Shown piece by piece: positions 4,975 through 5,007 of a DNA stretch of 5,007 nucleotides (the stretch's first letter is position 1; each line of letters opens with the position of its first letter). Source of the stretch: Nitrososphaerales archaeon TH526 (GTDB lineage: Archaea > Thermoproteota > Nitrososphaeria > Nitrososphaerales > Nitrososphaeraceae); the NCBI GenBank assembly GCA_014523665.1, contig JAATVR010000281.1:1-5007 (forward strand), written 5' to 3'. The translations under genes and the position numbers were made by a program. The notes under the pieces are model-generated. The model ran no database searches and was not told where the DNA came from. It saw only the letters and a program-made list of their open reading frames with translations.

Positions 4975-5007
4975 ATGAATGTCTTCATAATTGCTCAGTC
5001 TAGTAAA
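4975..5007 (+). CDS. Start of a truncated gene at the window edge
   Basis: Eleven open codons, MNVFIIAQSSK, run off the right edge. The hydrophobic strand VFIIAQ followed by small polar residues would fit the first beta strand of a nucleotide-binding or Rossmann-type domain, but this is far too short to assign. Support comes from the ribosome binding site 7 bases upstream and the TATA box about 75 bases upstream. It lies on the same strand as the polyalanine gene but appears to have its own promoter. Confidence 0.5.
   Translation, partial: MNVFIIAQSSK

Overview
The window looks archaeal. It is AT-rich outside one gene, codons such as ATA, AGA and AGG are common, and two genes start on non-ATG codons (TTG at 128, GTG at 3509) that lie 25 to 28 bases downstream of TATA-like octamers, as expected for archaeal leaderless transcripts. 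The gene content and AT-richness would fit a Nitrososphaeria (Thaumarchaeota) soil lineage such as a Nitrosocosmicus-like organism, but the lineage is inference and nothing here proves it.

Left part (1-2383): a two-gene operon. A carbamate kinase with all expected motifs (128-1102) is followed after 15 bases by a DUF1116/YlbE-family protein (1118-2383). In E. coli the relatives of these proteins (AllK, formerly YbcF, and AllG, formerly YlbE) act with AllF (FdrA) and AllH (YlbF) in oxamate breakdown: oxamic transcarbamylase makes carbamoyl phosphate and oxamate/oxalurate interconvert, and carbamate kinase converts the carbamoyl phosphate to ATP, CO2 and ammonia. For an ammonia-using archaeon this would be a route to ATP and ammonia from purine-derived nitrogen. 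AllF and AllH are not in the window.

Middle part (2384-3508): about 1.1 kb with little coding capacity. It holds a doubtful 40-codon ORF overlapping the end of the DUF1116 gene, a convincing 72-residue protein on the minus strand (2951-3169) with a T-rich terminator after it, and a possible 22-codon ORF with a CxCxxC motif.

Right part (3509-4783): a striking GC-rich gene for a secreted, silk-like polyalanine protein. A signal peptide is followed by 27 alanine blocks, mostly of 7 to 10 residues, separated by short Gly/Ser linkers. The linkers grow longer and richer in His, Lys, Trp and Asp toward the C terminus, and the protein ends in a Lys/Asp repeat and an acidic Gly/Asp tail. No membrane anchor is visible. 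It is the most unusual object in the window and is plausibly an extracellular matrix or cell-surface polymer.

Right end (4784-5007): a terminator, then a TATA box centred within a 13/14-base inverted repeat, and the first 11 codons of a further plus-strand gene with a good ribosome binding site.
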